A DNA stretch of 64,000 nt from Bacteroidia bacterium (GTDB lineage Bacteria > Bacteroidota > Bacteroidia > B-17B0 > Aurantibacillaceae). This document shows, piece by piece, positions 44,743-53,400 of this stretch; positions within the stretch are counted from its first letter, which is position 1; the number at the start of each line of letters is the position of its first letter. The position numbers and the translations under genes are program-made. Where the stretch lies: contig JAEUTN010000012.1 in the NCBI GenBank assembly GCA_016787895.1, positions 1 through 64,000 on the forward strand. Reading direction: 5' to 3'. The notes beneath the pieces are model-generated. The model had not been told where the DNA came from and ran no database searches. It saw nothing but the letters and a program-made list of their open reading frames with translations.

Positions 44743-45417
44743 TTATTTTTTCCGATGAAGCAACACATTGAAGTTGAAGCCAAAATTAAGCCAACTCATA
44801 AAGTACTTATTGGATTGGGAAGAAATTTCTTCGAACTGATTAAACCGCGGGGCTTTGGGATCGAATATGCTGAACATGGTTGTATAACTGAGAATCACAC
44901 CAAAACTAATGGTTTTGTCAACAATAAAATTTACCGCCAGCTCGGGTTGTAGATAAGGCGCATTGAACTTTTGGGCGCCATAGGGTTGATTGGCATCGCT
45001 CGTATCGGCATTTACATTGTAGTAATGCGACATCATGTATCCTGCATGCATGGAATAGGACATATAACCAATGGCGCTGAAGAAACGTATGTAGCTGAAA
45101 CGCGCAAACACCCCATTACCCATAAGCCTTGTATTATAGGGAATACTGGCATTAAAATAGGCGTACTTTAAGCCTTCATCGTTCTGAAACAACACGTTTT
45201 GATACCCGATTCCGGCGAAAAAATTATCACTCATGGCTTTGTTCACCGAAAAATTCAATTCATAAATACCGTCAAAGGAAGTTCGGTACATATCACTGCT
45301 TAAGATAGAAGGAATACAGAAATTGCCGGCAATGCTATAATCCGCCAGCTTTTTTTGTTTGTTTTGAGCAGAGTAAATTGCCGGGAAAAAAAGCACTATG
45401 AAAAGCAGGTTTCGCAC
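44743..45417 (-). CDS. Putative outer-membrane beta-barrel protein
   Basis: 224 residues with a signal peptide (MRNLLFIVLFFPAIYSAQ). The mature part consists of alternating amphipathic strands, for example GIYELNFSVNK, FFAGIGYQNVLF, VFARFSYIRFFSAIGYMSYS, PELAVNFIVDKTISFGVILS and SWLNFGFNFNVLLH, suggesting a small eight- to ten-strand barrel. No family recognised. It lies 11 bases upstream of the E1 gene on the same strand; co-transcription is possible but a functional link is not obvious. Confidence 0.78.
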   Translation of the reverse strand: MRNLLFIVLFFPAIYSAQNKQKKLADYSIAGNFCIPSILSSDMYRTSFDGIYELNFSVNKAMSDNFFAGIGYQNVLFQNDEGLKYAYFNASIPYNTRLMGNGVFARFSYIRFFSAIGYMSYSMHAGYMMSHYYNVNADTSDANQPYGAQKFNAPYLQPELAVNFIVDKTISFGVILSYTTMFSIFDPKAPRFNQFEEISSQSNKYFMSWLNFGFNFNVLLHRKK

Positions 45418-45476
45418 GAGGATCTAAAGTTAGGTGATTTTGAGTTGGCTTAATGGTTTGCGGTTAAATTACTCAT

Positions 45477-45501
45477 AAAAAAAGCCGCCATTTCGGGCGG
45501 C
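45477..45501 (-). terminator. Rho-independent terminator of hpf
   Basis: On the minus strand GCCGCC-CGAAAT-GGCGGC (45501-45484) followed by seven T. It starts 12 bases after the hpf stop. Confidence 0.92.
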
Positions 45502-45512
45502 CCTTGAGGTGC

Positions 45513-45815
45513 TTAATGCTGCACCACGCGTTTATCCTTGTGTTTTTTTATTTGATTTCTTAAAGCTTCACACACCAGGTCGGTGGCCTCTTCAAAGGTT
45601 TCACACTGCCTTTTGGAAAAAAATTCATGTCCCCTGCAGAGCAATTTAATTTCTGAAATTTTATTGTCACTCGTACTGCTTTTATCCAGACGTAAGGTTA
45701 CCTCGGAGTTGATGATGCCATCATAAAAGGTGTTCAGTTTTTCCACTTTTTCATTCACAAAGTTCAACAACTTTTTGTCGGCTGTGAAGTGTACGGATTG
45801 GATGTTGATTGTCAT
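45513..45815 (-). CDS. hpf: Ribosome hibernation promoting factor, short form
   Basis: 100 residues. The fold of the HPF/RaiA family is evident: MTINIQSVHFTADKKLLNFV, EKVEKLNTFYDGIINSEVTL and HEFFSKRQCETFEEATDLVCE, ending with the basic KHKDKRVV. It binds the A/P-site region of the small subunit in stationary phase and silences ribosomes; the C-terminal dimerisation domain of the long form is absent. Exceptional for this phylum, a full AAAGGAGG Shine-Dalgarno lies 9 bases before the ATG. It follows xerC by 32 bp, in the order rpsU-xerC-hpf. Confidence 0.93.
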   Translation of the reverse strand: MTINIQSVHFTADKKLLNFVNEKVEKLNTFYDGIINSEVTLRLDKSSTSDNKISEIKLLCRGHEFFSKRQCETFEEATDLVCEALRNQIKKHKDKRVVQH

Positions 45816-45824
45816 GGTTTGTTT

Positions 45825-45832
45825 CCTCCTTT
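45825..45832 (-). promoter_or_regulatory. Strong Shine-Dalgarno sequence of hpf
   Basis: AAAGGAGG on the minus strand, 9 bases before ATG 45815, complementary to the anti-Shine-Dalgarno core. Nearly all other genes in the window lack such a motif. Confidence 0.85.
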
Positions 45833-45847
45833 AGTTTAGGTTAGTAA

Positions 45848-46741
45848 TTAATTACCTGACCGGGGATGGGCCTGATAATATGATTTTTTAAGTTTTTCAA
45901 TGGTGTTGTGGGTATAAACCTGAGTGGTGAATAAATTGGCGTGCCCCAGTAATTCCTTTACGGCATTGATGTCGGCACCATGATTCAAAAGGTGCGTGGC
46001 AAAGCTGTGGCGTAGAACATGGGGACTTTTTTTTGATGACGTGGTCACCTGCGAAAGTACGTCCTTCACAATTTTAGTAAGGGCAACGGCCGTGAGGGCT
46101 TTATCTTTTGTGCTCACCAGCAAGAAGGGATTGTTTAGTCCGGCAGCAGATTTTAGCTCAAGATAGTGTTTCAAACTGTTCTTCATTCCCAGATTAAACG
46201 GGATGATTCTTTCTTTGTTGCGTTTCCCCAGCACTTTGAGTTGAAGGGCGTACAGGTCAACGTCTGTCTCCTGCAGATGAAGCAGCTCGGCGCGGCGCAT
46301 TCCGGTTTGATAAAGTAAATCAATGATCAGGCGGTTTCTCCGGCCTTCAAAATCTTCAGTAAAGGTAAGTTCTGAAAACACATTTTGCATTTGCCCTTCA
46401 TCCACAAAATTGGGCAGTGCTTTTTTAACTTTTGGTCCGGTAACTTTTTGCGCGGGATTTATTTCCAATGCGCCGTTCCTGCACAAATATTTAAAATAGG
46501 ATTTGAGTGTACTTAATTTACGATTCACCGACCGGGCCGAAAGACCTTTCTCAAAAAGAGAAGCCAGGTAATCGCGTATGTGATGGTGACTCAGACCGGC
46601 TAAACCGGAACCGGAATAATTTTGATCAAGATAGCTTTGAAATTGGTTGAGGTCGTTTTCATAAGCTTGCACACTCAACGGGCTGAATCGCTTCTGAAAT
46701 TGGAGATAGTTAAGAAAATCCTTTGCTGCAGCCTCAACCAT
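45848..46741 (-). CDS. xerC: Tyrosine recombinase XerC/XerD
   Basis: 297 residues, the usual length. N-terminal SAM-like core-binding domain (FLNYLQFQKRFSPLSVQAY ... ARSVNRKLSTLKSYFKYL) and a C-terminal catalytic domain with Arg149 (YQTGMRRAEL), Lys173 (GKRNKE), His241 and Arg244 (HVLRHSFATH), His267 (LLGHANLFTT) and the nucleophile Tyr276 (QVYTHNT). It resolves chromosome dimers at dif together with FtsK; Bacteroidota have XerC and XerD and I cannot say which this is. It lacks the extra helix patch of integron integrases, so it is not the integrase of the cassette array. Confidence 0.94.
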   Translation of the reverse strand: MVEAAAKDFLNYLQFQKRFSPLSVQAYENDLNQFQSYLDQNYSGSGLAGLSHHHIRDYLASLFEKGLSARSVNRKLSTLKSYFKYLCRNGALEINPAQKVTGPKVKKALPNFVDEGQMQNVFSELTFTEDFEGRRNRLIIDLLYQTGMRRAELLHLQETDVDLYALQLKVLGKRNKERIIPFNLGMKNSLKHYLELKSAAGLNNPFLLVSTKDKALTAVALTKIVKDVLSQVTTSSKKSPHVLRHSFATHLLNHGADINAVKELLGHANLFTTQVYTHNTIEKLKKSYYQAHPRSGN

Positions 46742-46747
46742 AGAAAA

Positions 46748-46785
46748 TAAAAAACCCTAACCGAAATTAATCAATTCAGGTTAGG
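46748..46785 (-). terminator. Rho-independent terminator of rpsU
   Basis: On the minus strand CCTAACC (46785-46779) pairs with GGTTAGG (46762-46756) across a 16-base loop and is followed by GTTTTTT. It separates rpsU from xerC, so hpf and xerC may need their own promoter or read-through. Confidence 0.8.
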
Positions 46786-46827
46786 ATTGCAATATTAAAC
46801 CAGAAAAAAGTGAAGCTTTTAGGCTAA

Positions 46828-47025
46828 CTACTTTTCAATCAGTCCGTTTTGTAATTTCAGACGGTAGGCCGCTTTAATAATGGTTTCGCGACGGCGAATG
46901 GAAGGTTTGATAAACTTGGTGCGCTCGCGCAGTTCTTTTACAACCCCGGTTTTTTCAAACTTTTTCTTGTACTTTTTTAAGGCTTTTTCAATGTTATCGC
47001 CTTCTTTTATCTGAACAATCAGCAT
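46828..47025 (-). CDS. rpsU: 30S ribosomal protein S21
   Basis: 65 residues from ATG 47025 (MLIVQIKEGDNIEKALKKYK); the longer frame from 47088 is not credible. The small basic protein has KFEKTGVVKELRERTKFIKP and SIRRRETIIKAAYRLKLQNG. In Bacteroidota, bS21 together with uS... neighbours covers the anti-Shine-Dalgarno tail of 16S rRNA (established for Flavobacterium), which explains why leaders here lack such sequences. The rpsU leader carries only a short GAAGGAA just before the ATG, a partial motif. Confidence 0.95.
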   Translation of the reverse strand: MLIVQIKEGDNIEKALKKYKKKFEKTGVVKELRERTKFIKPSIRRRETIIKAAYRLKLQNGLIEK

Positions 47026-47159
47026 GTTATTCCTTCGTTTTGGTTTTAAATTAAGAGGCGCAAATATAGGTAAAAGATTCCGTTTCAAAGCAATTTTTTA
47101 AAGAAATTTTGTGTTTCTCAAGGGTTTTAAGCCTAAATTTACCGTTCCAGCAGCTAAGA

Positions 47160-48155
47160 ATGAGAGATCCTTTTCCAAAATTCAAACAATTACTCAAAAA
47201 AACCGGCAAAATCGTCATCGTTACCCATTGGAACCCCGATGGGGATGCCATCGGAAGCAGCCTGGCCTTATACCATTATCTCAAAAAAACCGGCAAATCG
47301 GTTGAATTTATAGTACCCAATTCCTTTCCCGAATTTCTGAACTGGATGCCCGGAACCGGGAAAATCGTCAATTTTGAGACCCAGGAAAACAAAGCCCTCA
47401 AATTGCTTGCAAAAGCCGAGTTGATTTTTACCCTTGACTTTAATGCTTTTAAACGGCTTGAAAAATTGGGCGAGGTGCTTGCCTCCACCCCGGCCAAAAA
47501 GGTACTGATCGACCATCACCGGCAGCCTGAAAATTATGCCGATTATTTTTTTCATGATATACACGCCAGCAGCACCTGCGAACTGGTATACGAGTTGATT
47601 GTGGGGCTGAAGGGGAAGGACCTGATTGATAAAAAAATTGCAGCATGCCTGTATACAGGTTTAATGACCGACACGGGTTCTTTTAAATTTTCGAGCGTAA
47701 ATACCAAAACCCATCAAATTCTGGCTGAATTGCTTAAAACCGGCATACAACCCCAGGCCATTCACAGTGCAGTGTATGACAATTACAGCGCTCACCGCCT
47801 CCGCCTGTTTGGTTATGCCCTGAGTGAAAAACTACGCCTCGTAAAAGATTACCCTGTGGCCTATTTTTGCCTGAAAGCCGAAGAATTGAAACGCTTCGAA
47901 TTCCAAAAAGGAGACACAGAGGGTTTGGTCAATTACCCCTTTATGATCAAAGGCATCGAAGTCTGCGCTTTATTCAGTGAATCGGAAGGCATGATTAAAA
48001 TCTCTTTCAGAAGCAAGGGTAAAGTAGATGTGAACACCTTTGCCAGAACCTATTTTAACGGTGGGGGCCATTTGAACGCGGCCGGAGGAAAAAGCAAAGA
48101 AAGCCTGGAAGCAACCGAACAGAAATTTCTCGACACCCTTAACACCCTGTTTTGA
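47160..48155 (+). CDS. nrnA: DHH/DHHA1 phosphoesterase, NrnA-type
   Basis: 331 residues from ATG 47160. It degrades nanoRNA (2-5 nt) and, in many members, 3'-phosphoadenosine 5'-phosphate. The DHH domain has VTHWNPDGDAIGSSLAL (first metal motif), LIFTLDFNAFKRL and KVLIDHHRQPENYADY (DHH motif), then TGLMTDTGSFKFSS. The DHHA1 domain ends in TYFNGGGHLNAAGGKS. No N-terminal CBS/RCK domain. Its last codon is followed directly by the start of the next gene. Confidence 0.95.
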   Translation: MRDPFPKFKQLLKKTGKIVIVTHWNPDGDAIGSSLALYHYLKKTGKSVEFIVPNSFPEFLNWMPGTGKIVNFETQENKALKLLAKAELIFTLDFNAFKRLEKLGEVLASTPAKKVLIDHHRQPENYADYFFHDIHASSTCELVYELIVGLKGKDLIDKKIAACLYTGLMTDTGSFKFSSVNTKTHQILAELLKTGIQPQAIHSAVYDNYSAHRLRLFGYALSEKLRLVKDYPVAYFCLKAEELKRFEFQKGDTEGLVNYPFMIKGIEVCALFSESEGMIKISFRSKGKVDVNTFARTYFNGGGHLNAAGGKSKESLEATEQKFLDTLNTLF

Positions 48156-48665
48156 ATGCTAAAGTCAGTTGCCGGACATACAGTACGCACCTTGGTTCGA
48201 AAAAAAACCGGACAGGCACACAAGCGGTTTTTGAACTGGGAGCAGATTCAGTCGCTTGCTTTGGTGATAGAGGATACTGAAAATGCCTCAAAACATCAAC
48301 TCGACCGGCTTTTGGAGGAATTAAAAAAACACACGGAAGTATACTTCCTTGAGCTGAGTTCAAAAACTCCAAGCTACAACGATTGGTACTGCCTGACCAA
48401 AAAAGACAAAAATCTCATTGGCCTGCCAAAAACAAAACTGCTGGATCGCTTTAGAACTAAAAAATACGACCTGATCATTAATACGGCTGCCGACGCTATT
48501 TTTTATTCCGCTGCCTTAAGTTCTTCCCTTCAAAGTACGTTTACCTGCAGCTCTTCAGCTGAATTTGGTCACAGCGACCTTATTATTCAAAGAGCAGAAA
48601 ATCAGGACCTGACGGCCTACCTTAAGGACGTGCTGCATTATCTGAAATTGATCAATTCAAAATAA
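48156..48665 (+). CDS. Conserved Bacteroidota protein of unknown function
   Basis: 169 residues; starts at the base after the nrnA stop. No signal peptide or membrane span; N-terminal basic stretch (RTLVRKKTGQAHKRFLNWEQ), then a Rossmann-like alternation (IQSLALVIEDTENASKHQLD, YDLIINTAADAIFYSAALSS). The phrases NWEQIQSLALVIEDTE and FRTKKYDLIINT recall a Bacteroidota family I believe is DUF6913; not verified. Tight linkage to nrnA suggests a role in nucleotide or RNA turnover only by association. Confidence 0.8.
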   Translation: MLKSVAGHTVRTLVRKKTGQAHKRFLNWEQIQSLALVIEDTENASKHQLDRLLEELKKHTEVYFLELSSKTPSYNDWYCLTKKDKNLIGLPKTKLLDRFRTKKYDLIINTAADAIFYSAALSSSLQSTFTCSSSAEFGHSDLIIQRAENQDLTAYLKDVLHYLKLINSK

Positions 48666-48697
48666 CCCAAGCTTCACCTTTTCCAATTCCCAAACGC

Positions 48698-50338
48698 ATG
48701 GACATAGAACAGAATAAAAACGAAGATGCAATGAAACTGCTCTTAAGTCAACTGGATCAACGTCTGAAAAAAGTTTACCTCGGCGGTGGAAAGGAGCGCA
48801 TTGCCAAACAACACGAACAAGGTAAACTCACAGCCAGAGAACGTATAGAACTTTTGCTCGATAAAAACGCTCCTTCTTTCGAAATGGGCGCTTTCGCGGG
48901 CTACGACATGTATCCTGAACACGGGGGTTGTCCCGGTGGAGGCGTGGTGGTAGTGGTTGGTTATATCCATGGCAAACAGTGCATTGTAGTGGCCAACGAC
49001 GCAACCGTTAAGGCAGGGGCCTGGTTTCCGATTACAGGTAAAAAAAATCTCAGGGCTCAGGAAATGGCCATGGAAAACCGTTTGCCCATTATTTATCTGG
49101 TTGACAGTGCCGGTGTTTACCTGCCACTGCAGGATGAAATTTTTCCCGACAAAGAACATTTCGGTCGCATCTTTCGCAACAATGCGGTGATGAGCAGCAT
49201 GGGCATTTTGCAGATCGCTGCCGTAATGGGAAGTTGTGTGGCGGGAGGCGCTTACCTGCCCATTATGAGCGATGAAGCCATGATTGTGGATAAAACCGGA
49301 TCCATCTTTTTGGCCGGAAGTTATCTTGTAAAAGCCGCCATTGGTGAAAACATCGATAACGAGACCCTTGGAGGCGCTACAACCCATTGTGAAATCAGTG
49401 GAGTTACCGATTACAAATGCTTGAACGACGAAGATTGTTTGAACCGCATCCGCAACATCATGTCGAAGATTGGGACATATACCCCGGCCGGTTTTAACCG
49501 AACGCAAGCCCAATTGCCTGCCAAAAATCAGGAAGAGATGTTAGGCATCATCCCCGATTCAAGAGACAAACAATACAATATGTATGAGATCATCGAACGT
49601 TTGGTGGACGAAAGCAAACACGATGAATACAAAGAAAATTATGGAAAAAGCATCATCTGTACTTATGCCCGGATTGATGGTTGGGCCGTAGGTATAGTGG
49701 CCAACCAACGTGTGGTGGTAAAAGCGAAAAAATCGGGCGGTGGTACCGAAATGCAGTTTGGCGGAGTAATTTACAGCGACAGTGCCGATAAAGCGGCGCG
49801 TTTTATCATGAACTGTAATCAGAAAAAAATTCCCCTTGTGTTTTTGCAGGACGCTACCGGATTTATGGTGGGTTCACGCAGCGAACATGGCGGAATAATT
49901 AAAGATGGAGCGAAACTGGTGAACGCCATGGCCAACAGTGTGGTACCAAAATTTACCATAGTTATCGGCAATAGTTATGGAGCAGCCAATTATGCGATGT
50001 GCGGCAAAGCGTATGATCCCCGCTTAATTGTGGGTTGGCCCACCGCCAACATAGCTGTAATGGGTGGAGCTCAGGCTGCAAAGGTGCTCGTTCAGATAGA
50101 AGTTGCCGGCCTTAAGGCAAAAGGTGAAACCATCACACCGGAAACTGAAAAAGCCCTGTATTTTAAAATCAAAGAACGCTACGATAAACAAACCTCACCC
50201 TATTATGCCGCTTCTCACTTGTGGATGGACGCTATCATTCACCCCCTCGAAACCCGCAAGGTTATCAGCATGGGCATAGAAATGGCAGATCACGCGCCTA
50301 TCACCAAAGAATACAAAGTAGGTGTGATACAAACCTAA
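48698..50338 (+). CDS. Acyl-CoA carboxylase, carboxyltransferase (beta) subunit, probably methylcrotonyl-CoA type
   Basis: 546 residues. The two crotonase-fold domains are complete: LTARERIELLLDKNAPSFEM, VANDATVKAGAWFPITGKKN, YLVDSAGVYLPLQDEIFPDK, AAVMGSCVAGGAYLPIMSDE in the N-half and VFLQDATGFMVGSRSEHGGI, YGAANYAMCGKAYDPRLIVG, WPTANIAVMGGAQAAKVL in the C-half. The LRAQEMAMENRLP and LPLQDEIFPDKEHFGRIF phrases are nearer to methylcrotonyl-CoA carboxylase (leucine breakdown) than to propionyl-CoA carboxylase, but the substrate cannot be settled by eye. The biotin/biotin carboxylase subunit is not in this window. Confidence 0.93.
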   Translation: MDIEQNKNEDAMKLLLSQLDQRLKKVYLGGGKERIAKQHEQGKLTARERIELLLDKNAPSFEMGAFAGYDMYPEHGGCPGGGVVVVVGYIHGKQCIVVANDATVKAGAWFPITGKKNLRAQEMAMENRLPIIYLVDSAGVYLPLQDEIFPDKEHFGRIFRNNAVMSSMGILQIAAVMGSCVAGGAYLPIMSDEAMIVDKTGSIFLAGSYLVKAAIGENIDNETLGGATTHCEISGVTDYKCLNDEDCLNRIRNIMSKIGTYTPAGFNRTQAQLPAKNQEEMLGIIPDSRDKQYNMYEIIERLVDESKHDEYKENYGKSIICTYARIDGWAVGIVANQRVVVKAKKSGGGTEMQFGGVIYSDSADKAARFIMNCNQKKIPLVFLQDATGFMVGSRSEHGGIIKDGAKLVNAMANSVVPKFTIVIGNSYGAANYAMCGKAYDPRLIVGWPTANIAVMGGAQAAKVLVQIEVAGLKAKGETITPETEKALYFKIKERYDKQTSPYYAASHLWMDAIIHPLETRKVISMGIEMADHAPITKEYKVGVIQT

Positions 50339-50469
50339 GGCCATTTGATGCGTGTTGTAACACTCATTAGCTTCAACAGGAGCAAAGTGATTTGATTTTT
50401 TGGGAATAAGCCCTATTTTTATTGTTGCCCTTGTTGCACTGTGTCGCATTGGTACTCCTAAATGTAATT

Positions 50470-53400
50470 ATGAGAAAAAAACAGCTTAAGAACCGCGCGC
50501 TAAGTGTTCTTGTTTTGCTTTTCCTCATAGCTACAAGCCAGGGCGTTTGCCGCATTTCCTTATCAAACGGTCAAAGTACTTCAATTGAAATGGCTCTGCC
50601 TGATTCGGCTCAACTCTTACAATCAGGCGCCCCTAACGAATCAGACACCGGCGCGTCATCCGCCAAGCTGTTTTTGCTGATAGGAGTGGTGATGCTTATG
50701 CTGATGGTGTTTTTCTCATTTTACAAGGGTTATACTTCCGCCCTAAATAAATCGCTTGATCGTGACGACCAGGCGGAGGAGCGCAGTGAAATGGAAGCCC
50801 GCTGGTTTTTCCTGGCCATAGGATGTTTGTTCAGTTTTGTTGACCTTATTTTTACCCTTTTTGTGGAAGGCTCAACCTTTTTTACCATGGCTACCATTGG
50901 TATGACCGGCCTGTGTTTGTTGTTTTTCGCGAATCTTTACATCCGCGATCTGGTAGTGAAACGAAGTACTTTTTTCCTTGGTGTATTTCATTTTATTCTC
51001 ACGGGTCTTCTCCTGATCCGCGCCTCTGATTGGTCCGCTGAGCTTATTCCATTTGGTTTGTTCTGTTTACTGGTCTTCTGCAGTTTTCTGATATTTAAAA
51101 ACATCTCTCATTTTTGGACCTATAGCCTTGGGCTTGCCGTAGTGCTTTTCAGTCTTTGGGTAAACGGAGCATTCCCGGAACGGCCTACCGCCATTTATTT
51201 TGCCACCCTGTTTATTCTCGGTCTGCTCAACTATGGCATTCAACTGATCAAAAGAAATACCGACAAGTATTTGTTGTTTACCAACAAGATTGTAAACCAT
51301 GGCAGTTCACTGATTGTTGGCACTAACGCGGATGAAAAACTCATTTTTGTGAGTGAAAACGTGAAAGACATTCTGGGTTTCGATCGCAGGGAACTCAACA
51401 GCGACAACTGGTTCAAACAAACCTTGGGGCCGGAGGACAGTGAAGCGGACATCATGGAAAAAATGCGTGTCGCCAAACGCACTGGCAAGATTTATTCCAG
51501 AAAAATGCGGACTGCCTGGAACACCTATAAATGGGTTCAGTGGCAATACAAAAAATTCGGTAATGATGTTTGGATAGGAATAGGACAGGAGGTTACCGAG
51601 TATGTGAAAAAACAGGAACAGTATCAAAACCTGATTCAATCGGCTTCCGACATCATTCACAAAACGGACAAAGAAGGCAACTTTATCTTTTTTAATCCAC
51701 ACCTTGAAAATCTGCTGGGATATGAAGCCGAGGAACTTCTGGGAAAACCTTATACCAGTTTGGTTCGTAAGGATCATGTGAAACGACTGCAAACGTTTTA
51801 CGATCGCTCTACACAAAAACAGGGATTTGAAACCATTGAATTTCCGGCCCTGAAAAAATCGGGTGAAGAAATCTGGCTTTCACAAAACATGACCGTAGAA
51901 CGCGATCTGAACGGGGAAATCACCTCCTACAATTCTATTCTTCGCGACATTACACTGCCAAAACAGGTGGAGCAGGACAACCTGAATAAACAGCTGAAAA
52001 TTGAATTGCACTCCAAACTTCTGAGGGAGATTACGTTTATCGCAACCTCAAAGGAACTTGAATTTGAAGCCATCGTACAAACCATCATTGAAAAAACGGC
52101 CGCAGGTCTTAAATCAGACCGGATTAGTATATGGTATTGTGTAAATCAACATATCCGAAGCGATTGTTTTTATGAGCGCCAAACTAAAAAATTCTGGAGA
52201 GAAGATCTAACCATCGCGAAAGAAAAACACCCACTCTACTTTGGAGCTCTGAAAAAAGGGGAAATCATAGCCGCTGAGGACGTGATGGAACATGAGGCTA
52301 CCCGTGAACTGTTCAACGATTATTTCAGCGATCACCAAACCCAATCCCTGCTTGATGTGCCCATTTTTATGGAAGGCAAACTGGAAGGAGTACTTTGTAA
52401 CGAATCAAAAGAGCACAAACGCATCTGGGATGCTGAGGACATTAATTTCGCGAGGTCGGTAGCTGGTTTAATCACCCTGGCCATTGAGGCCGATAAACGC
52501 AAACAAGCGGAAGCCCAGCTTGAAGAGAGAAGTAAAATTTTATCAGCCATAGGCGCCATAACTGAAAGGCTTCTGGTGAGCAAAGATGCCCTGAAAACAT
52601 TGGGCGAAAATCTTCACTTTTTTGGTGAAGCCTTGAAATGCGGAAGGGTTTACCTTTACGAAAACAACGCTGCAGAAAAAACCCTTCAATTAAAACAGGC
52701 CTGGTACAGTAGTCCTAAAGCCATTGCCTGTGTGCCACTCTGGCGTTCAAATTTTCTGGTGAACAATGTAAACGCCTTTTTTCACGAACACCAGCGTAAC
52801 GTTCACATCAGCATTCATACCAAAGACCTTGAACCCGGTGAATTCAAAACTTTGCTGGAATCCAATAAGGTTCAATCCATGCTGGTTCTGCCGATTCAAA
52901 CCGGAAAAGAGTTTATGGGTTTCCTGGGCATTGATTACGCCGAGGTAAACAGAATCTGGACAAGGGATGTTATCACACTCATGTATTCTCTCATTACCAA
53001 CGTGGTGAATACAATTGACCGACTCAAGAACGAACGCATCATCCTTGAAAGTGAAAACAACTTCAGAGAAATAAATGAAACCATTAAGGATGTGTTTTGG
53101 TTGTACGACAATGAAAAAAACACGTACCTCTATATCAGTCCATCTTGCCAGGAGGTGCTGGGCATGACTCAGCAGGAGTTTTATGACGGTGTAAACTTTG
53201 GCGCCCGATGTGTGTACGAGGAAGATTTGATGAATTACACAAGTGCCATTAACGCGCTGAAAAACAACGATTCGTATGAAATCGAATACCGGATACGCAC
53301 CCCTGAAGGAGGGCTTAAATGGATAAGTGAAAAATCATCCGCCATACGAAACGAAGACGGGAAATTAATCAGGAACTCAGGAATTTGTTCCGACATCAGT

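Noticed and set aside
45848-46741. XerC/D-like gene as the integrase of the cassette array
   Set aside because: Length and motifs are those of a dif recombinase, it lacks the integron-specific extra helix, and it is 44 kb from the cassettes beside rpsU.
48743-49513. 256-codon minus-strand frame inside the acyl-CoA carboxylase gene
   Set aside because: Antisense shadow, His/Asn/Gly-rich composition from the opposite strand.
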